Below are positions 8,823 through 18,332 of a stretch of 64,000 bases of DNA, piece by piece (within the stretch, counting starts at the first letter, position 1; every line of letters starts with the position of its first letter). This DNA is from JARFQH01 sp963825595. Lineage in GTDB: Bacteria; Desulfobacterota; Desulfobacteria; Desulfobacterales; SG8-13. Location of the stretch: NCBI GenBank assembly GCA_963825595.1, contig CAWGUE010000014.1, positions 1 through 64,000 on the forward strand, read 5' to 3'. The translations under genes and the position numbers were made by a program. A model generated the notes under the pieces. That model had not been told where the DNA came from. It did not search any database and saw nothing but the letters and a program-made list of their open reading frames with translations.

Positions 8823-9293
8823 TATAATTTTCCTCTCAAATGAGTTGATTAAATGGCTTTGGGGCCAAGAATATTCATCTTGAATTATGTGCAATCTCAA
8901 TGCCAACTTTTTAACCATCTGTATTTGAATAACATTTGAGAAATACGGTCTCAAGGCGCACGAATCACTGTATGGATTACCAAACAAACAAGACATTTTG
9001 AGTTTATAAAATTTAACTCAGAACGAGGTTGTCTTGGTTTACCGGAAAAATCATCGAGACATACCGTGGGGCAGCATCGTGCACACGAACAGCTATCGCC
9101 AGGGCGGTCATCTTCTCTCTGGTATTTTTCCCGTCTGTACCTCATGTTTCCTCTCGCTGGGTTGAGCCGGCCGGCTGAATCCCTGCCCCGCGTCTATTGA
9201 TATCCGGCTTTTTTTCGACTTGCCTGGATTCGTGATCGGGTGTAAAAGAAGATTTTTGCGTGCGTCAAAACAGAACAGAGAGGGTGAGGGCAC
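8823..9293. other. Intergenic region upstream of serA
   Basis: About 470 bp between the candidate small ORF and serA. The left part is AT-rich. No gene is supported on either strand; the ORFs are short and without recognisable content. The serA ribosome site (GAGAGGGTGAGG) lies at its right end. I cannot name a promoter with confidence. Confidence 0.4.
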
Positions 9294-10886
9294 ATGTACA
9301 AGGTAATGATTCGGGACAACATGTCCCCGGTGGCGAAAGAAATCCTGGTATCGACCGGTAAGATCGACGTGGTGGTGGACAATGACAAAACGACCGGAAG
9401 CCCGGAAGCGCTTTTGAAAATATTTGATGAATTCGACGGCTTGGCCATCCGCAGCGGGACCAAGGTAACTGCTCAGTCCCTCGAAAAAGCGGGCCGTTTG
9501 AAGGTCATCGGTCGCGCCGGCATCGGAGTCGACAATGTCGACGTGGCAGCGGCAACCGAACACGGGATAGTCGTCATGAACGCGCCGGGCGGCAACACGG
9601 TGACTACTGCCGAGCATGCGATTTCGCTCATGCTCTCCCTGGCCCGCAACATTCCTCAGGCCACCGCTTCCATGCGCGAAGGCCGTTGGGAAAAAAAGCA
9701 GTTGGCCGGAGTAGAAATCACCGGTAAGACCCTGGGCATTATCGGGCTCGGTCACATCGGCCGGGTTGTGGCTGAAAGAGCCCAGGGGTTAAAAATGAAG
9801 GTTATCGCCTCCGATCCCTTCGTCAGCCCGGAAGCCGCTCAGCAACTGGGCGTTGAGCTGCTGCCCCTGAAAGATTTACTGCCGGCTGCGGATTTTATCT
9901 CCCTGCACGTGCCGCGCATGAAGGAAACGATCAACATGATCAACGCGAACACGATGTCCCGAATGAAGCCGGGAGTGCGCATCATTAACTGTTCGCGGGG
10001 GGAGATCGTCGATATCGAAGCTCTGCTCGCGGCACTTGAAAGCGGTCATGTGAGCGGCGCCGCCCTGGACGTTTTACCCAAGGAACCACCCGACCCGTCT
10101 CTGGCGATCCTCAAACATCCCCGCGTCATCTTAACTCCGCATCTCGGTGCCAGCACCGGCGAAGCCCAGGACAAGGTCGCCGATATGATCGCCCACCAAA
10201 TGGCCGATTATCTGATCAACGGGGTCATCACCAATGCGGTCAATTTCCCATCTGTGTCCCAGGAAGTTATGGAACAGATCCGGCCCTACCTCGATCTCGC
10301 CGAAAAAATGGGCTCACTCATGGGCCAGTTGGTCAGAAAGCCCCATGACGTAACGATCACTTATAGCGGTGATGTCACCCGCTTTGACACCCGGCCACTC
10401 ACCCACGCGGCTCTGAAAGGCCTGCTGGGTGCCTTCACCGATAAACCGGTGAATTATGTCAGTGCACCGGCTATCGCTCTCGAAAAGGGAATTCACGTGC
10501 GGGAAACCACCAGCCAGGCCAAGGCGGATTTTTCGAATCTGGTCAAGATCAAATTGGAAGGTTCGGCGGAAGAAACCGATGAAATCTGGGGAACGATTTT
10601 CAGTAAAAAATACCCCCGCATTATTCGGTTGGGAAAAATCTATATGGATGCGATTCCGGGCGGATCGATGATCATCATTCAAAATATCGACCGGCCGGGG
10701 GTCATCGGCAACGTCGGTACCACCCTGGGCCGCCACAACATCAACATCGGACGGTTTCAGTTGGGAAGACTCCGCGATCGGGCGCTGTGTATGGTCAACA
10801 TCGACACCCCGGCCGACGACAAGGTTCTCGAAGACATCAGGGCCCTGCCGAATATTCTCACCGCAACACAAGTGTTCCTGGGTTGA
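9294..10886 (+). CDS. serA: D-3-phosphoglycerate dehydrogenase
   Basis: 530 aa long-form SerA, which oxidises 3-phosphoglycerate to phosphohydroxypyruvate as the first step of serine synthesis. The Rossmann NAD site is GLGHIGRVVAERAQG (about 149-163), after TGKTLGIIG. The family signature MKPGVRIINCSRGEIVD and the catalytic-histidine segment TPHLGAST (about 281-288) are present. An intervening ASB-type domain (about 320-450) is followed by a C-terminal ACT domain (about 458-530) with NIDRPGVIGNVGTTLG, which usually binds serine as feedback inhibitor. A GAGGGTGAGG ribosome site precedes the ATG. Confidence 0.96.
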   Translation: MYKVMIRDNMSPVAKEILVSTGKIDVVVDNDKTTGSPEALLKIFDEFDGLAIRSGTKVTAQSLEKAGRLKVIGRAGIGVDNVDVAAATEHGIVVMNAPGGNTVTTAEHAISLMLSLARNIPQATASMREGRWEKKQLAGVEITGKTLGIIGLGHIGRVVAERAQGLKMKVIASDPFVSPEAAQQLGVELLPLKDLLPAADFISLHVPRMKETINMINANTMSRMKPGVRIINCSRGEIVDIEALLAALESGHVSGAALDVLPKEPPDPSLAILKHPRVILTPHLGASTGEAQDKVADMIAHQMADYLINGVITNAVNFPSVSQEVMEQIRPYLDLAEKMGSLMGQLVRKPHDVTITYSGDVTRFDTRPLTHAALKGLLGAFTDKPVNYVSAPAIALEKGIHVRETTSQAKADFSNLVKIKLEGSAEETDEIWGTIFSKKYPRIIRLGKIYMDAIPGGSMIIIQNIDRPGVIGNVGTTLGRHNINIGRFQLGRLRDRALCMVNIDTPADDKVLEDIRALPNILTATQVFLG

Positions 10887-10921
10887 TTGAAACGCGACGC
10901 GGTCCCCGACGGGGCACCACC

Positions 10922-10956
10922 AAAAAAGGGACGGCCACTCCGGCCATCCCTTTTTT
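10922..10956. terminator. Bidirectional terminator between serA and dsrP
   Basis: AAAAAAGGGA pairs with TCCCTTTTTT, then after one mismatch GGCC pairs with GGCC around a 5-base loop. A T-run follows on both strands, so it can end both the serA transcript and the convergent dsr operon. Confidence 0.9.
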
Positions 10957-10981
10957 CATTTTGTCGGTTGTCAATCTATCT

Positions 10982-12136
10982 CTATTGCACCTCTTCCTTG
11001 ACCGAAATCGCTATTTTGTAGAGTGCGGTAAGAACGAGGAACCCGAGGCACCATATCGCCAGGGCTATGATCAGCTCGGGAATGGTTGGGATGTATTCAT
11101 TGACTTCGTGCAGCGGATTGGGAACGAACCCGCCCGAGATCATTCCCAGCCCCTTGTCGATCCATGTGCCCGCAAAAACAGCGACACAGGCCACCGCCAG
11201 CACGCCTTCATTCTTGCGTGTTACCGGGTTGACCAAAAGGATGATGCCGAGCAGCATCAACGCCATGGCGGACCACATCCAGGGCACATAGGTTGCGTGT
11301 CCATGGAGTCCGGCAAACAGGTACGTGATGTGGTCCATGTGTTCGGGGATCTGGCTGTAGAAAACGGTGAAGATTTCACATAAAAGGAAAAACACGTTCA
11401 GGCATATGGCGTAGGCCACGGTCTTTGCCAGGGTCTGTATCTGTGCCCGCCCGGGATCGAAATTGGTCGTTTTGCGGATAAAAAGGCACAACAGGATCAA
11501 CAGGGCCGGACCGGCGGCAAAAGCCGAAGCGAGAAAGCGCGGGGCCATGATGGCCGTCATCCAGAATCCACGGCCGGGCAAGCCGGCGTACAGGTAGGCG
11601 GTCACGGTATGGATGCTGATGGCCCACGGTATGGATAGATAGATCAGCGGCTTGAGCCAGGGCTTATAGTGAACGCCGTTGCGTTCGGCTTCCAGTACGT
11701 TCCAGCCGACCACGATGTTAATAAAAAGGTACCCGTTGAGAACGATCGTATCCCAGAAGAGCACCGAGTGCAGGGTCGGGTAGAGCCACACGTTGAAAAT
11801 CCGCATGGGCTGACCGAGATCGACGATGATAAACGTCAGGCACATGACCAGGGCGGCGATGGCCAGGAATTCACCCAGAATGGTGATTCGGCCGTAGGCC
11901 TTGTAATCGTGGAGGTAATAGGGCAGAACCACCATCACGCCTCCGGCGGCCACGCCGACCAGAAATGTGAACTGGGCGATGTAAAACCCCCAGGAAACAT
12001 CGCGGCTCATGCCGGTAATACCGAGGCCGAAGTCCAGCTGCTTCAGATATGTCAGGAACCCGACCCCGACAATGGCGAGCAGCAGGCCCATCCAACCGTA
12101 ATATCTCTTACTTCCTTTAAGCGCTAATTCAAGCAT
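10982..12136 (-). CDS. dsrP: DsrP, NrfD-type integral membrane subunit of DsrMKJOP
   Basis: 384 aa polytopic membrane protein of the NrfD/PsrC family, with about ten hydrophobic segments from residue 15 to the C-terminus. It is the quinone-interacting partner of DsrO in the complex that links the menaquinone pool to the DsrC trisulfide cycle in sulfate reducers. It lies 9 bases after dsrO and is the last gene of dsrMKJOP before the terminator at 10922-10956. A GAGGTGGGG stretch near the ATG serves as ribosome site. Gene order and the NrfD fold make the assignment firm. Confidence 0.95.
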   Translation of the reverse strand: MLELALKGSKRYYGWMGLLLAIVGVGFLTYLKQLDFGLGITGMSRDVSWGFYIAQFTFLVGVAAGGVMVVLPYYLHDYKAYGRITILGEFLAIAALVMCLTFIIVDLGQPMRIFNVWLYPTLHSVLFWDTIVLNGYLFINIVVGWNVLEAERNGVHYKPWLKPLIYLSIPWAISIHTVTAYLYAGLPGRGFWMTAIMAPRFLASAFAAGPALLILLCLFIRKTTNFDPGRAQIQTLAKTVAYAICLNVFFLLCEIFTVFYSQIPEHMDHITYLFAGLHGHATYVPWMWSAMALMLLGIILLVNPVTRKNEGVLAVACVAVFAGTWIDKGLGMISGGFVPNPLHEVNEYIPTIPELIIALAIWCLGFLVLTALYKIAISVKEEVQ

Positions 12137-12145
12137 AACCCCACC

Positions 12146-12943
12146 TCACACGATGTAGTAGACCGCCGGCTCGGTGCCCAGAGACTGTTTGCGGCGGATG
12201 GTGTAATTGGTTCTGATCAGCTCCCGTACCTCGGACTCGGGGTCATACAGGTCGCCGAACGCCAACTTGCCGTCGGACGCCTCGACGCAGGCCGGCAACT
12301 GGCCGACGGCCAGGCGTTCCGCACAGAAGTTGCATTTCTCCACCACCCCCTTGCTGCGGGTCGGAAATTTTTTGTTGGTCTCGGTTATGAAGGGACGCGG
12401 ATTGCGGTAGTTGAAGCTTCTGGCTCCGAACGGGCAGGCGGCCATGCAGAAACGGCAGCCGATGCAACGGTGAAAGTCCATCAGAACGATACCGTCGCCC
12501 GGTCGCTTGAAGGTCGCGTTCGTCGGGCAGGCCCTCACGCAGGGTGGATTTTCACAGTGATTGCACAGCACGATGACCGGCGCGTGTTCGAGCTTCTCGT
12601 CCATGAATTTCATCGGGCTCATGGGAAAGGCGTTGTGGTAGGGCGCCGACCAAATCCACTTGATCTCGTGGTTTTTGATCGGCATAATCGGTACATTATG
12701 GATCCTGTGGCAGGCTTCCACCAGCGGCGTGACATCATCCGCCGATGCGAACTTTTTGGTGTCGATCACCATGGCCCATTGCTTGGCTTTGAGCGCGTCA
12801 TCCCCTTTTTTGACGTAAGGCTCACTTTCAACGCCGTGCCCGGTTTCCTGCTCAGCGGCGAAAGCGTTCAGGACCGGCGGGGTGTTCAAGGCCAACGCTG
12901 TAATGCCGAATAGCTTTAAAATCTCTCTTCGACTGCGTTCCAT
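12146..12943 (-). CDS. dsrO: DsrO, periplasmic ferredoxin-like subunit of DsrMKJOP
   Basis: 265 aa with a twin-arginine signal at the start (SRREILKLFG, then a hydrophobic stretch to about 30), so it is exported folded by Tat. The body has several [4Fe-4S] cysteine groups: CNHCENPPCVRACP, CIGCRFCMAACPFGA and CNFCAERLAVGQLPAC. It carries electrons in the periplasm between the cytochrome DsrJ and the membrane subunit DsrP. The start codon overlaps the dsrJ stop, which suggests coupled translation. Confidence 0.95.
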   Translation of the reverse strand: MERSRREILKLFGITALALNTPPVLNAFAAEQETGHGVESEPYVKKGDDALKAKQWAMVIDTKKFASADDVTPLVEACHRIHNVPIMPIKNHEIKWIWSAPYHNAFPMSPMKFMDEKLEHAPVIVLCNHCENPPCVRACPTNATFKRPGDGIVLMDFHRCIGCRFCMAACPFGARSFNYRNPRPFITETNKKFPTRSKGVVEKCNFCAERLAVGQLPACVEASDGKLAFGDLYDPESEVRELIRTNYTIRRKQSLGTEPAVYYIV

Positions 12944-13332
12944 TACTTGCTCTCCTTCGGGTTATCGATGTGACAGTCCCAGCAATATGGCCGGACCGAC
13001 GCGTAGTTGTGGCATCTGTCACAGAATTCAGCCTTGTTCGAATGGCAATCCAGGCAGGTGTTGGAAAGGCTCATCACGTATTCCTTGCCCTGCGGATTGA
13101 CGTATATCCGTTCGGCATTTCTGACCACCGAATGCCGCCAGAGATCCAGGACTTTCATGTGGTCCCGCGCCATGTAATCTTTGGAACGGACGCACTCCTT
13201 GGCTTCCTTGGCCCTGGCCGTCAGCTCGACTTCCGGCGCTGGAACGGCCTTTCCGTGGTTGTACCAGAATGGTAGTGCCACGATGACCAGAAAGATGGTG
13301 ATACCGAGATAAACGAGTTTCTTGTTACCCAT
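12943..13332 (-). CDS. dsrJ: DsrJ, triheme cytochrome c of DsrMKJOP
   Basis: 129 aa with one N-terminal membrane anchor or signal segment (about 6-24) and exactly three CxxCH heme motifs: CLDCH (93-97), CDRCH (104-108) and CWDCH (117-121). C47 in KECVRS is placed like the cysteine that serves as unusual His/Cys heme ligand in described DsrJ proteins. It is a periplasm-facing electron carrier. It sits 4 bases after dsrK and overlaps dsrO. Confidence 0.96.
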   Translation of the reverse strand: MGNKKLVYLGITIFLVIVALPFWYNHGKAVPAPEVELTARAKEAKECVRSKDYMARDHMKVLDLWRHSVVRNAERIYVNPQGKEYVMSLSNTCLDCHSNKAEFCDRCHNYASVRPYCWDCHIDNPKESK

Positions 13333-13336
13333 CGGT

Positions 13337-14977
13337 TTATTCCTCCGTCTCTGCTGCGGTATCTTTTAAGTCTTCCAGTTCGTCGCCGCGCAGGTTGGTG
13401 GTCCTTTCATTCTGTCCCGGCAGGTTCAGGGCGTTGGCGACCATTTCGTGCACGCCGGTGACCTCCACGTCTCCGACCCAGTAGTCCATGAGGTCGCCCA
13501 GAACCGCACGGTCGATTGCGCATATGGTGGCCAGCATGTTGACGCCGTGTCGTTCTTTGACAGCCTTGACGGCATTGGCCCTTGGCAGTCCCCCGGCCAT
13601 CCGCAGTTCCATGTCTTCACCGGCATTCAAGCCCGACCCGCTGCCGCAGCAGAAAGTCTGTTCCCGGATGGTATTGGCCGGCATTTCATAGAAATTGTTG
13701 CACACGTTTTTGATCACGTAACGGGGTTCATCGAAGAGGCCCATTCCCCGGGCCGGATTACATGAATCGTGAAACGTCACCTTGAGGTGATCGTTGCGAC
13801 TGGGATCCAGGTCGAGCTTGCCGTGCTTGATCAGGTCGGCCGTAAACTCGGTAATGTGAACCATCTTGTTGGAGCGGGCATTCTCGAACCGGGTGCCGGT
13901 AATGGGGGATACCGGTACTTCTAAAAAGTCGGCCGGTCCGTTCATGGTGTCCATATACTGGTTGATCACCCGCCACATGTGACCGCATTCCCCGCCGAGG
14001 ATCCATTTGACGCCCAGGCGCTTGGCTTCGGCGTACATCTTGGCGTTAAGGCGTTTCATCGTTTCATGGGAGGTGAAAAATCCGAAGTTGCCGCCCTCGC
14101 TGGCATAGGTGCTCCAGGTGATGTCGAAACCGTATTTCTCCTTCAAAAAATGAAAGAGAAGCATGTACCCCATGCAGGTGTAGGTGCCCGGATCGGCAAA
14201 TACGTCACCTGAGGGGGTAATGAACAGGATATCCGCTCCTACCTTGTTGAATTGGGGCTCAACCTTGATACCGGTGACCTCCTCGATGTCGTCCACAAAA
14301 AAGTCGAGCATGTCCTTGAACGCATGCGGCTGGATCCCCAAATGGTTGCCGGTTTTGTAACAGTTGGAAACCGGCGTGGCGATCCAGTCGATGTTCAGTC
14401 CCAGCAGGTTGGTCAGCTCGCGGCCCATGATGGTGATCTCGGCCGTGTCGATACCGTAGGGGCAGAATAATGAGCATCGACGGCATTCAGAGCATTGATA
14501 CAGGTAGGACCACCATTCCTTAAGGACATTTTCGGTCATCGGCCGGGCACCGTTGAGTTTACCGAGAATCCGGCCGGCGCGCGTGAAATCGTTGCGATAG
14601 ATCGAGCGCAACAACTCGGCTCTCAAAACCGGCATGTTTTTGGGGTCTCCGGTGCCGATGAAGTAATGACACTTATCGGAGCATGCGCCGCACCGGACGC
14701 AAATGTCCATGAACACTCTGAACGTGCGGAACTTTTCCAGCCGTTCCTTGAATCCGTTGTGAATGATCTCCTGCCAGTTGTCGGGCAGCTGCCAGTCGTC
14801 GTCGAAGCAGCTCCAGGTCCGCGGGTTCGGAGCGCCTAAGGTTTCCAGGCTCTTGGGGTTGCCCGCATAGCACGCGATCCCTTTTCGGATTTCAGCTGGG
14901 ACATCCATCCAATCGGTCGAAGGCGGACCCTGGCCGACGTAGTTCAAGAGCTCTTCTGCAGTTGGGATGTCGGACAT
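13337..14977 (-). CDS. dsrK: DsrK, HdrD-like catalytic Fe-S subunit
   Basis: 546 aa cytoplasmic subunit related to heterodisulfide reductase HdrD. Two ferredoxin-type [4Fe-4S] sites are visible: CVRCGACSDKCHY (about 92-104) and CSECRRCSLFCPYG (about 165-178). Two CCG-type stretches follow, one with FHDSCNPARGMG and one with TFCCGSGSG, which form the special cubane cluster expected to act on the DsrC trisulfide. Ribosome site AAGGAG. It is the largest soluble subunit and is coupled to the cytochrome b DsrM encoded just upstream. The acidic C-terminal tail is typical. Confidence 0.97.
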   Translation of the reverse strand: MSDIPTAEELLNYVGQGPPSTDWMDVPAEIRKGIACYAGNPKSLETLGAPNPRTWSCFDDDWQLPDNWQEIIHNGFKERLEKFRTFRVFMDICVRCGACSDKCHYFIGTGDPKNMPVLRAELLRSIYRNDFTRAGRILGKLNGARPMTENVLKEWWSYLYQCSECRRCSLFCPYGIDTAEITIMGRELTNLLGLNIDWIATPVSNCYKTGNHLGIQPHAFKDMLDFFVDDIEEVTGIKVEPQFNKVGADILFITPSGDVFADPGTYTCMGYMLLFHFLKEKYGFDITWSTYASEGGNFGFFTSHETMKRLNAKMYAEAKRLGVKWILGGECGHMWRVINQYMDTMNGPADFLEVPVSPITGTRFENARSNKMVHITEFTADLIKHGKLDLDPSRNDHLKVTFHDSCNPARGMGLFDEPRYVIKNVCNNFYEMPANTIREQTFCCGSGSGLNAGEDMELRMAGGLPRANAVKAVKERHGVNMLATICAIDRAVLGDLMDYWVGDVEVTGVHEMVANALNLPGQNERTTNLRGDELEDLKDTAAETEE

Positions 14978-14982
14978 ATATA

Positions 14983-16059
14983 TTACTCCTTTTCCTCAGA
15001 TGCTTCTGCTGGTTCTTCCGCAGCCGTTTCCGCCGGCATTTTAACCACCGGCAAGCCGGCCTCGATCATTTTTTCTCTGAAGTCGTCTTCGTACTCGTCG
15101 TAGGTATGCACCTCGACGGGGTAGTTCCATGGATTGACGTAGCGATTGGCCCGGGTATCGGCCGTCATGTTGCGGGTGGGGCTCATGAAAATCCCTCCCG
15201 CGTGCATCAGCTTGCTGAATGGAAAGTAGGCCAGCAGGATGCTGACGAAAAACATGTGAACAAAAAAGATGCTCCCCAGGTTTTCCGGGACGGTGGGGCG
15301 AAAGGTTACCAATCCAATCGAAAGTTCCTTGGCTCCCGTAACATCGATCTTCAGGAAGTAGCGCATGAGGATTCCGGTAAAAGCGATGCCGATTATCAGG
15401 AACAGCGGAAAATAATCCGAAGCCAGTGAGATGTATTTAACGCCGGGGACAAACAGGCGTCGCAATAGCAGGTAAGTGACGGCCGCCAGGAGGACCAGCC
15501 CGGAAAGATAAACACCCGGCACACCGATCTGAAAAGCGTTCGCCATGACTTCGAGCCGGAAAAAACCGTCCACATTCTCTACCAATTGGACCGGCAGTGG
15601 AACCGGATCTGTGAAGAACCGCAAATGACGAAAGAGCACCGTAAAAAAAGCGTAATGAAAGGCCAGAGCGCCGACCCACAGAAAAATCTCCAGAGCATAG
15701 GTGACTCTGCCGTCTCTGAGCTTCATGCGGGTGTTGCGGAAGAGGGAACGAAACGCAACCACTTCCAGCAGCATGCGCATAAAAACACCTCCCTTTGAAA
15801 ACGGGGTGTCCCACTTGGCATGTTTAATCCAGGGCAGCGATTTTTGCTGTCCGCCGGTGGTGGGAATCTTGAAAGGAATCGGCACACGAGCCCACTCCAG
15901 AATCCGGCGGATGAAGAAAACGATAAAAATCAGTACCGCCGCATAAGGAATGATGACGCCGAACAGCCATTTGGTGGCCGGAACCGCCGAAACCCCCACA
16001 TAAGCCAGCAGAAACAATACGATCACTGCCAGGAGGGAAACCATGTACCTTTTATTCAT
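14983..16059 (-). CDS. dsrM: DsrM, cytochrome b (NarI-like) subunit
   Basis: 358 aa membrane protein with N-terminal hydrophobic segments from residue 7 and a NarI-like heme b core (about 110-290) containing histidines in ALAFHYAFFTVLFRHLRF and in the later VHMFFVSILLAY helix. It passes electrons between menaquinol and DsrK. The C-terminus is cytoplasmic, alanine/glutamate-rich and charged. First of the five dsrMKJOP genes; AAGGAG ribosome site upstream; five bases separate it from dsrK. Confidence 0.95.
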   Translation of the reverse strand: MNKRYMVSLLAVIVLFLLAYVGVSAVPATKWLFGVIIPYAAVLIFIVFFIRRILEWARVPIPFKIPTTGGQQKSLPWIKHAKWDTPFSKGGVFMRMLLEVVAFRSLFRNTRMKLRDGRVTYALEIFLWVGALAFHYAFFTVLFRHLRFFTDPVPLPVQLVENVDGFFRLEVMANAFQIGVPGVYLSGLVLLAAVTYLLLRRLFVPGVKYISLASDYFPLFLIIGIAFTGILMRYFLKIDVTGAKELSIGLVTFRPTVPENLGSIFFVHMFFVSILLAYFPFSKLMHAGGIFMSPTRNMTADTRANRYVNPWNYPVEVHTYDEYEDDFREKMIEAGLPVVKMPAETAAEEPAEASEEKE

Positions 16060-16133
16060 CGACCAGCTCCTTGTTTACAGCCCGCCGCCGTTACCGGCGT
16101 GCGCAGCCTCTGTGAATAATATTACAAAAACAT

Positions 16134-16661
16134 TCAGAGGATCGGCTCCTTCTCCGGCTCCTCTTGAATCAATCCCGCCCGTTTGAATGCTTTGAATACC
16201 TTGTCCTTCTCCTCGTTGGCCTTTAACTCGAAAATTTTTTCGCGGCACTGAGTGTAAATATCGAACGCAAACAGGCTTAACGCGTCGACCCTGTCCTCAA
16301 ATTCGAGCAGGTCTTTCACCAAGCGACTGTTTTTGCCGTCTATCGGAAGGTGTTTGCGGACAATTTTTTTTAAAACCAGAACGAAGGCGATAGCCTTTGA
16401 GGGGGAAAAGTTCTGTATCGCACGAACCCGAACAATGGGGTCCAGCAGCGTCCGAACAGTCTCCTGATCCATTTCGGTCAGCAGTTGGTCGAACAAGCCG
16501 GCTAAACCTTTAGAGAGATAGCCGCCAACGGGGTTTGTGAAAGGATCTGTATTCTTTTTGAGAAATTGTGCGGTGTCGGGAGCATAGGTCTTCGCCACCA
16601 GGTCGAACCAATCGGCGACGATGGCGTTACGTTTCTTGACTAATACTTTTTCAAGCCCCAT
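16134..16661 (-). CDS. RsbRD N-terminal-domain-like protein upstream of dsrMKJOP
   Basis: 175 aa from the ATG at 16661 (reads MGLEKVLVKKRNAIVADWF). A longer frame from 16733 adds 24 residues without family character. The sequence DLVAKTYAPDTAQFLKK, then DPFTNPVG, fits the RsbRD_N domain, a globin-like all-helical sensory module of stressosome-type proteins, here without a STAS domain. It lies 74 bases upstream of dsrM on the same strand and is likely the first gene of the dsr transcript. A role in sensing or regulation of the Dsr complex is inference from position. Confidence 0.75.
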   Translation of the reverse strand: MGLEKVLVKKRNAIVADWFDLVAKTYAPDTAQFLKKNTDPFTNPVGGYLSKGLAGLFDQLLTEMDQETVRTLLDPIVRVRAIQNFSPSKAIAFVLVLKKIVRKHLPIDGKNSRLVKDLLEFEDRVDALSLFAFDIYTQCREKIFELKANEEKDKVFKAFKRAGLIQEEPEKEPIL

Positions 16662-16780
16662 GCGTCGTATGATTCCCGATCGCCAGTCGCGACAGGAAGG
16701 AGTGTAGAGTTTAGTTGTTGAAATTACTGCCAAAATTATACTTTCTGCCCTTGTGGAATGCAGGCGAACTCAAAGTGAAC

Positions 16781-16809
16781 CGTATAGTCAACTAAACCTA
16801 CCATGTCAA
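16781..16809 (-). promoter_or_regulatory. Probable sigma-70 promoter of the RsbRD-like/dsrMKJOP operon
   Basis: On the minus strand a perfect TTGACA (-35, 16804-16809) is followed after 17 bases by TATACG (-10, 16781-16786). The predicted start near 16774 gives a leader of about 110 nt before the RsbRD-like gene. A TATAAT closer to that gene lacks a good -35. Confidence 0.6.
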
Positions 16810-17057
16810 GGATAATCGACACCAGGAAGCCGCCGCGAAAGGGCTGGAGCCTGTCAGGGGGCACTCTAATGGCTGAACGGTTGACCGTCGGTTGGATACC
16901 CTCGGAAAGCCCCGCAAAATAGAAATGGCGCCTCTGGAGGATTGGGCAAAAAAACGATATTGAGATAATGTATAACGTGGGTCGCCGGATGCCGATCAAA
17001 AGGCGGGATTAAGAAATCCTCCGCTTGTCCCGAGGGTGTCATTTTCGGGTGAAGGTC

Positions 17058-17747
17058 TCAGCGCCCCGGCAGCATACTTTTACCCTTGAGATACGAGCGC
17101 TTGATCCAACCAGACACTTTCTCGACCAGTGTGCGCTGATAGTACTGGCGATCTTCATCGCTGATCCGGTCCCGGCGTTTTCGATATTTAACCTTTATAT
17201 ACGCGTTGTAATCGAATTTTCTGAACAATTTGTAGAGGAAGTGGTTGACCGGACTCAATCCGTTCTTTCTGATAATGGCCACCCCGAAATCCAATAGGAT
17301 GGGATGCCGGCCGTTGACGACCAGAATATTGTCCTTCTTTTTCAGATCTCCGTGAGCCACGCCGGCCTGGTGCATTTCTTTAATCAGGCCAAGCAAAACA
17401 TTGCAGAAAAAAGTGCGGTCATCGAGGCATGCATCTTTTATGGGCGCGCCGTCCACGAATTCGAGCACCAGGTACCTTTTTTTCAATAGGCCATGGCAGA
17501 CCGGAATGCCTTCCATGCCTGACAACCGGGTGTAAACTTTGTACTCATTGGCGATCATCCGCCGCCGGATAAAAGCCGCCGGCCCTCGCCCCTGTGGTGC
17601 TTTTATGACGAGCTGTCGACCGTGCGCTGAGAAAATGTATGTCTTTCCCTGGTACCCCCGACCAAGAACGTTTCGACCTTCGTTGATGCTGGTGGTGATC
17701 CAGCGCCAAAGAACATCTTCGGAAATACCGGCGATTGTTTTGTGCAT
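17058..17747 (-). CDS. Lipopolysaccharide-kinase-like (Kdo/RIO-type) protein
   Basis: 229 aa small protein-kinase-fold protein. Visible are an ATP-binding region with VIKAP (invariant-type lysine, about 46-50), the catalytic loop HGDLKKKDNILV (about 136-147) and the metal-binding LLDFG (about 154-158). This pattern fits the Kdo kinase/WaaP/RIO1-like group that phosphorylates the lipopolysaccharide inner core. The C-terminus is very basic, consistent with membrane association. It follows the membrane methyltransferase gene by 15 bases on the same strand. The substrate cannot be read from sequence. Confidence 0.75.
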   Translation of the reverse strand: MHKTIAGISEDVLWRWITTSINEGRNVLGRGYQGKTYIFSAHGRQLVIKAPQGRGPAAFIRRRMIANEYKVYTRLSGMEGIPVCHGLLKKRYLVLEFVDGAPIKDACLDDRTFFCNVLLGLIKEMHQAGVAHGDLKKKDNILVVNGRHPILLDFGVAIIRKNGLSPVNHFLYKLFRKFDYNAYIKVKYRKRRDRISDEDRQYYQRTLVEKVSGWIKRSYLKGKSMLPGR

Positions 17748-17762
17748 AGGGTCCAGAGATGG

Positions 17763-18332
17763 TCAGAGCTTGATGAAAAGATAGTAAAGGCAGGCGAATA
17801 GAAAAAGGGCAATAACCGGTTCGCCGTTTTGGCGTAGGCTCTGCCAGAAAGACCAACTGCCCCCTGGTTTATAGGTCCGCTTCAAACGTGCAAGCAGCGC
17901 CGGCGTCTGTTGCCGCCATCTTTCCCAGTCCTCCTTGAAGAGGTTGTGCAGTTTTTCATCTTCACGTCGTATGGCTTGGGGATAAAAAAGGAGGAGAATC
18001 AAAATGAATAACGGTCCGCTCCACCAAAGCCCAGAAGCCAAACAAAAGCCGCAGCCCAGCAGGATGTTGCCGACATAAAGCGGGTGGCGTACGTACTGGT
18101 AAGGACCGTCGTTCGCGAGAACTTTGTTTTTCTTTATGTGTCCGGACGCCCATAATCTGACGGCAGTGCCACTGCACGCAACGACCGCACCGGTCCAGAA
18201 AAGTCCGTCCGTGGGATGCCCCGCAACCGTCACGAGCACCACAAAAGCAATGCCGATAAACTGCCGATAGCGGTCCCGGCGGTACCGTATGTCGTGCAAG
18301 AATCTTTGAACACCGATATCTTTGATCATCAT
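17763..18332 (-). CDS. Isoprenylcysteine carboxyl methyltransferase-like membrane protein
   Basis: About 189 aa starting at MMIKDIGVQRF; a longer frame from 18380 adds residues without family character. Several membrane segments lead to the C-terminal signature of the ICMT/phospholipid-methyltransferase group: NDGPYQYVRHPLYVGNILLGCG, then REDEKLHNLF...W..W (given here in parts). These integral membrane enzymes methylate lipid-like or carboxyl substrates with SAM. Next to a lipopolysaccharide-kinase-like gene, an envelope lipid role is plausible. The exact substrate is unknown. Confidence 0.75.
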   Translation of the reverse strand: MMIKDIGVQRFLHDIRYRRDRYRQFIGIAFVVLVTVAGHPTDGLFWTGAVVACSGTAVRLWASGHIKKNKVLANDGPYQYVRHPLYVGNILLGCGFCLASGLWWSGPLFILILLLFYPQAIRREDEKLHNLFKEDWERWRQQTPALLARLKRTYKPGGSWSFWQSLRQNGEPVIALFLFACLYYLFIKL

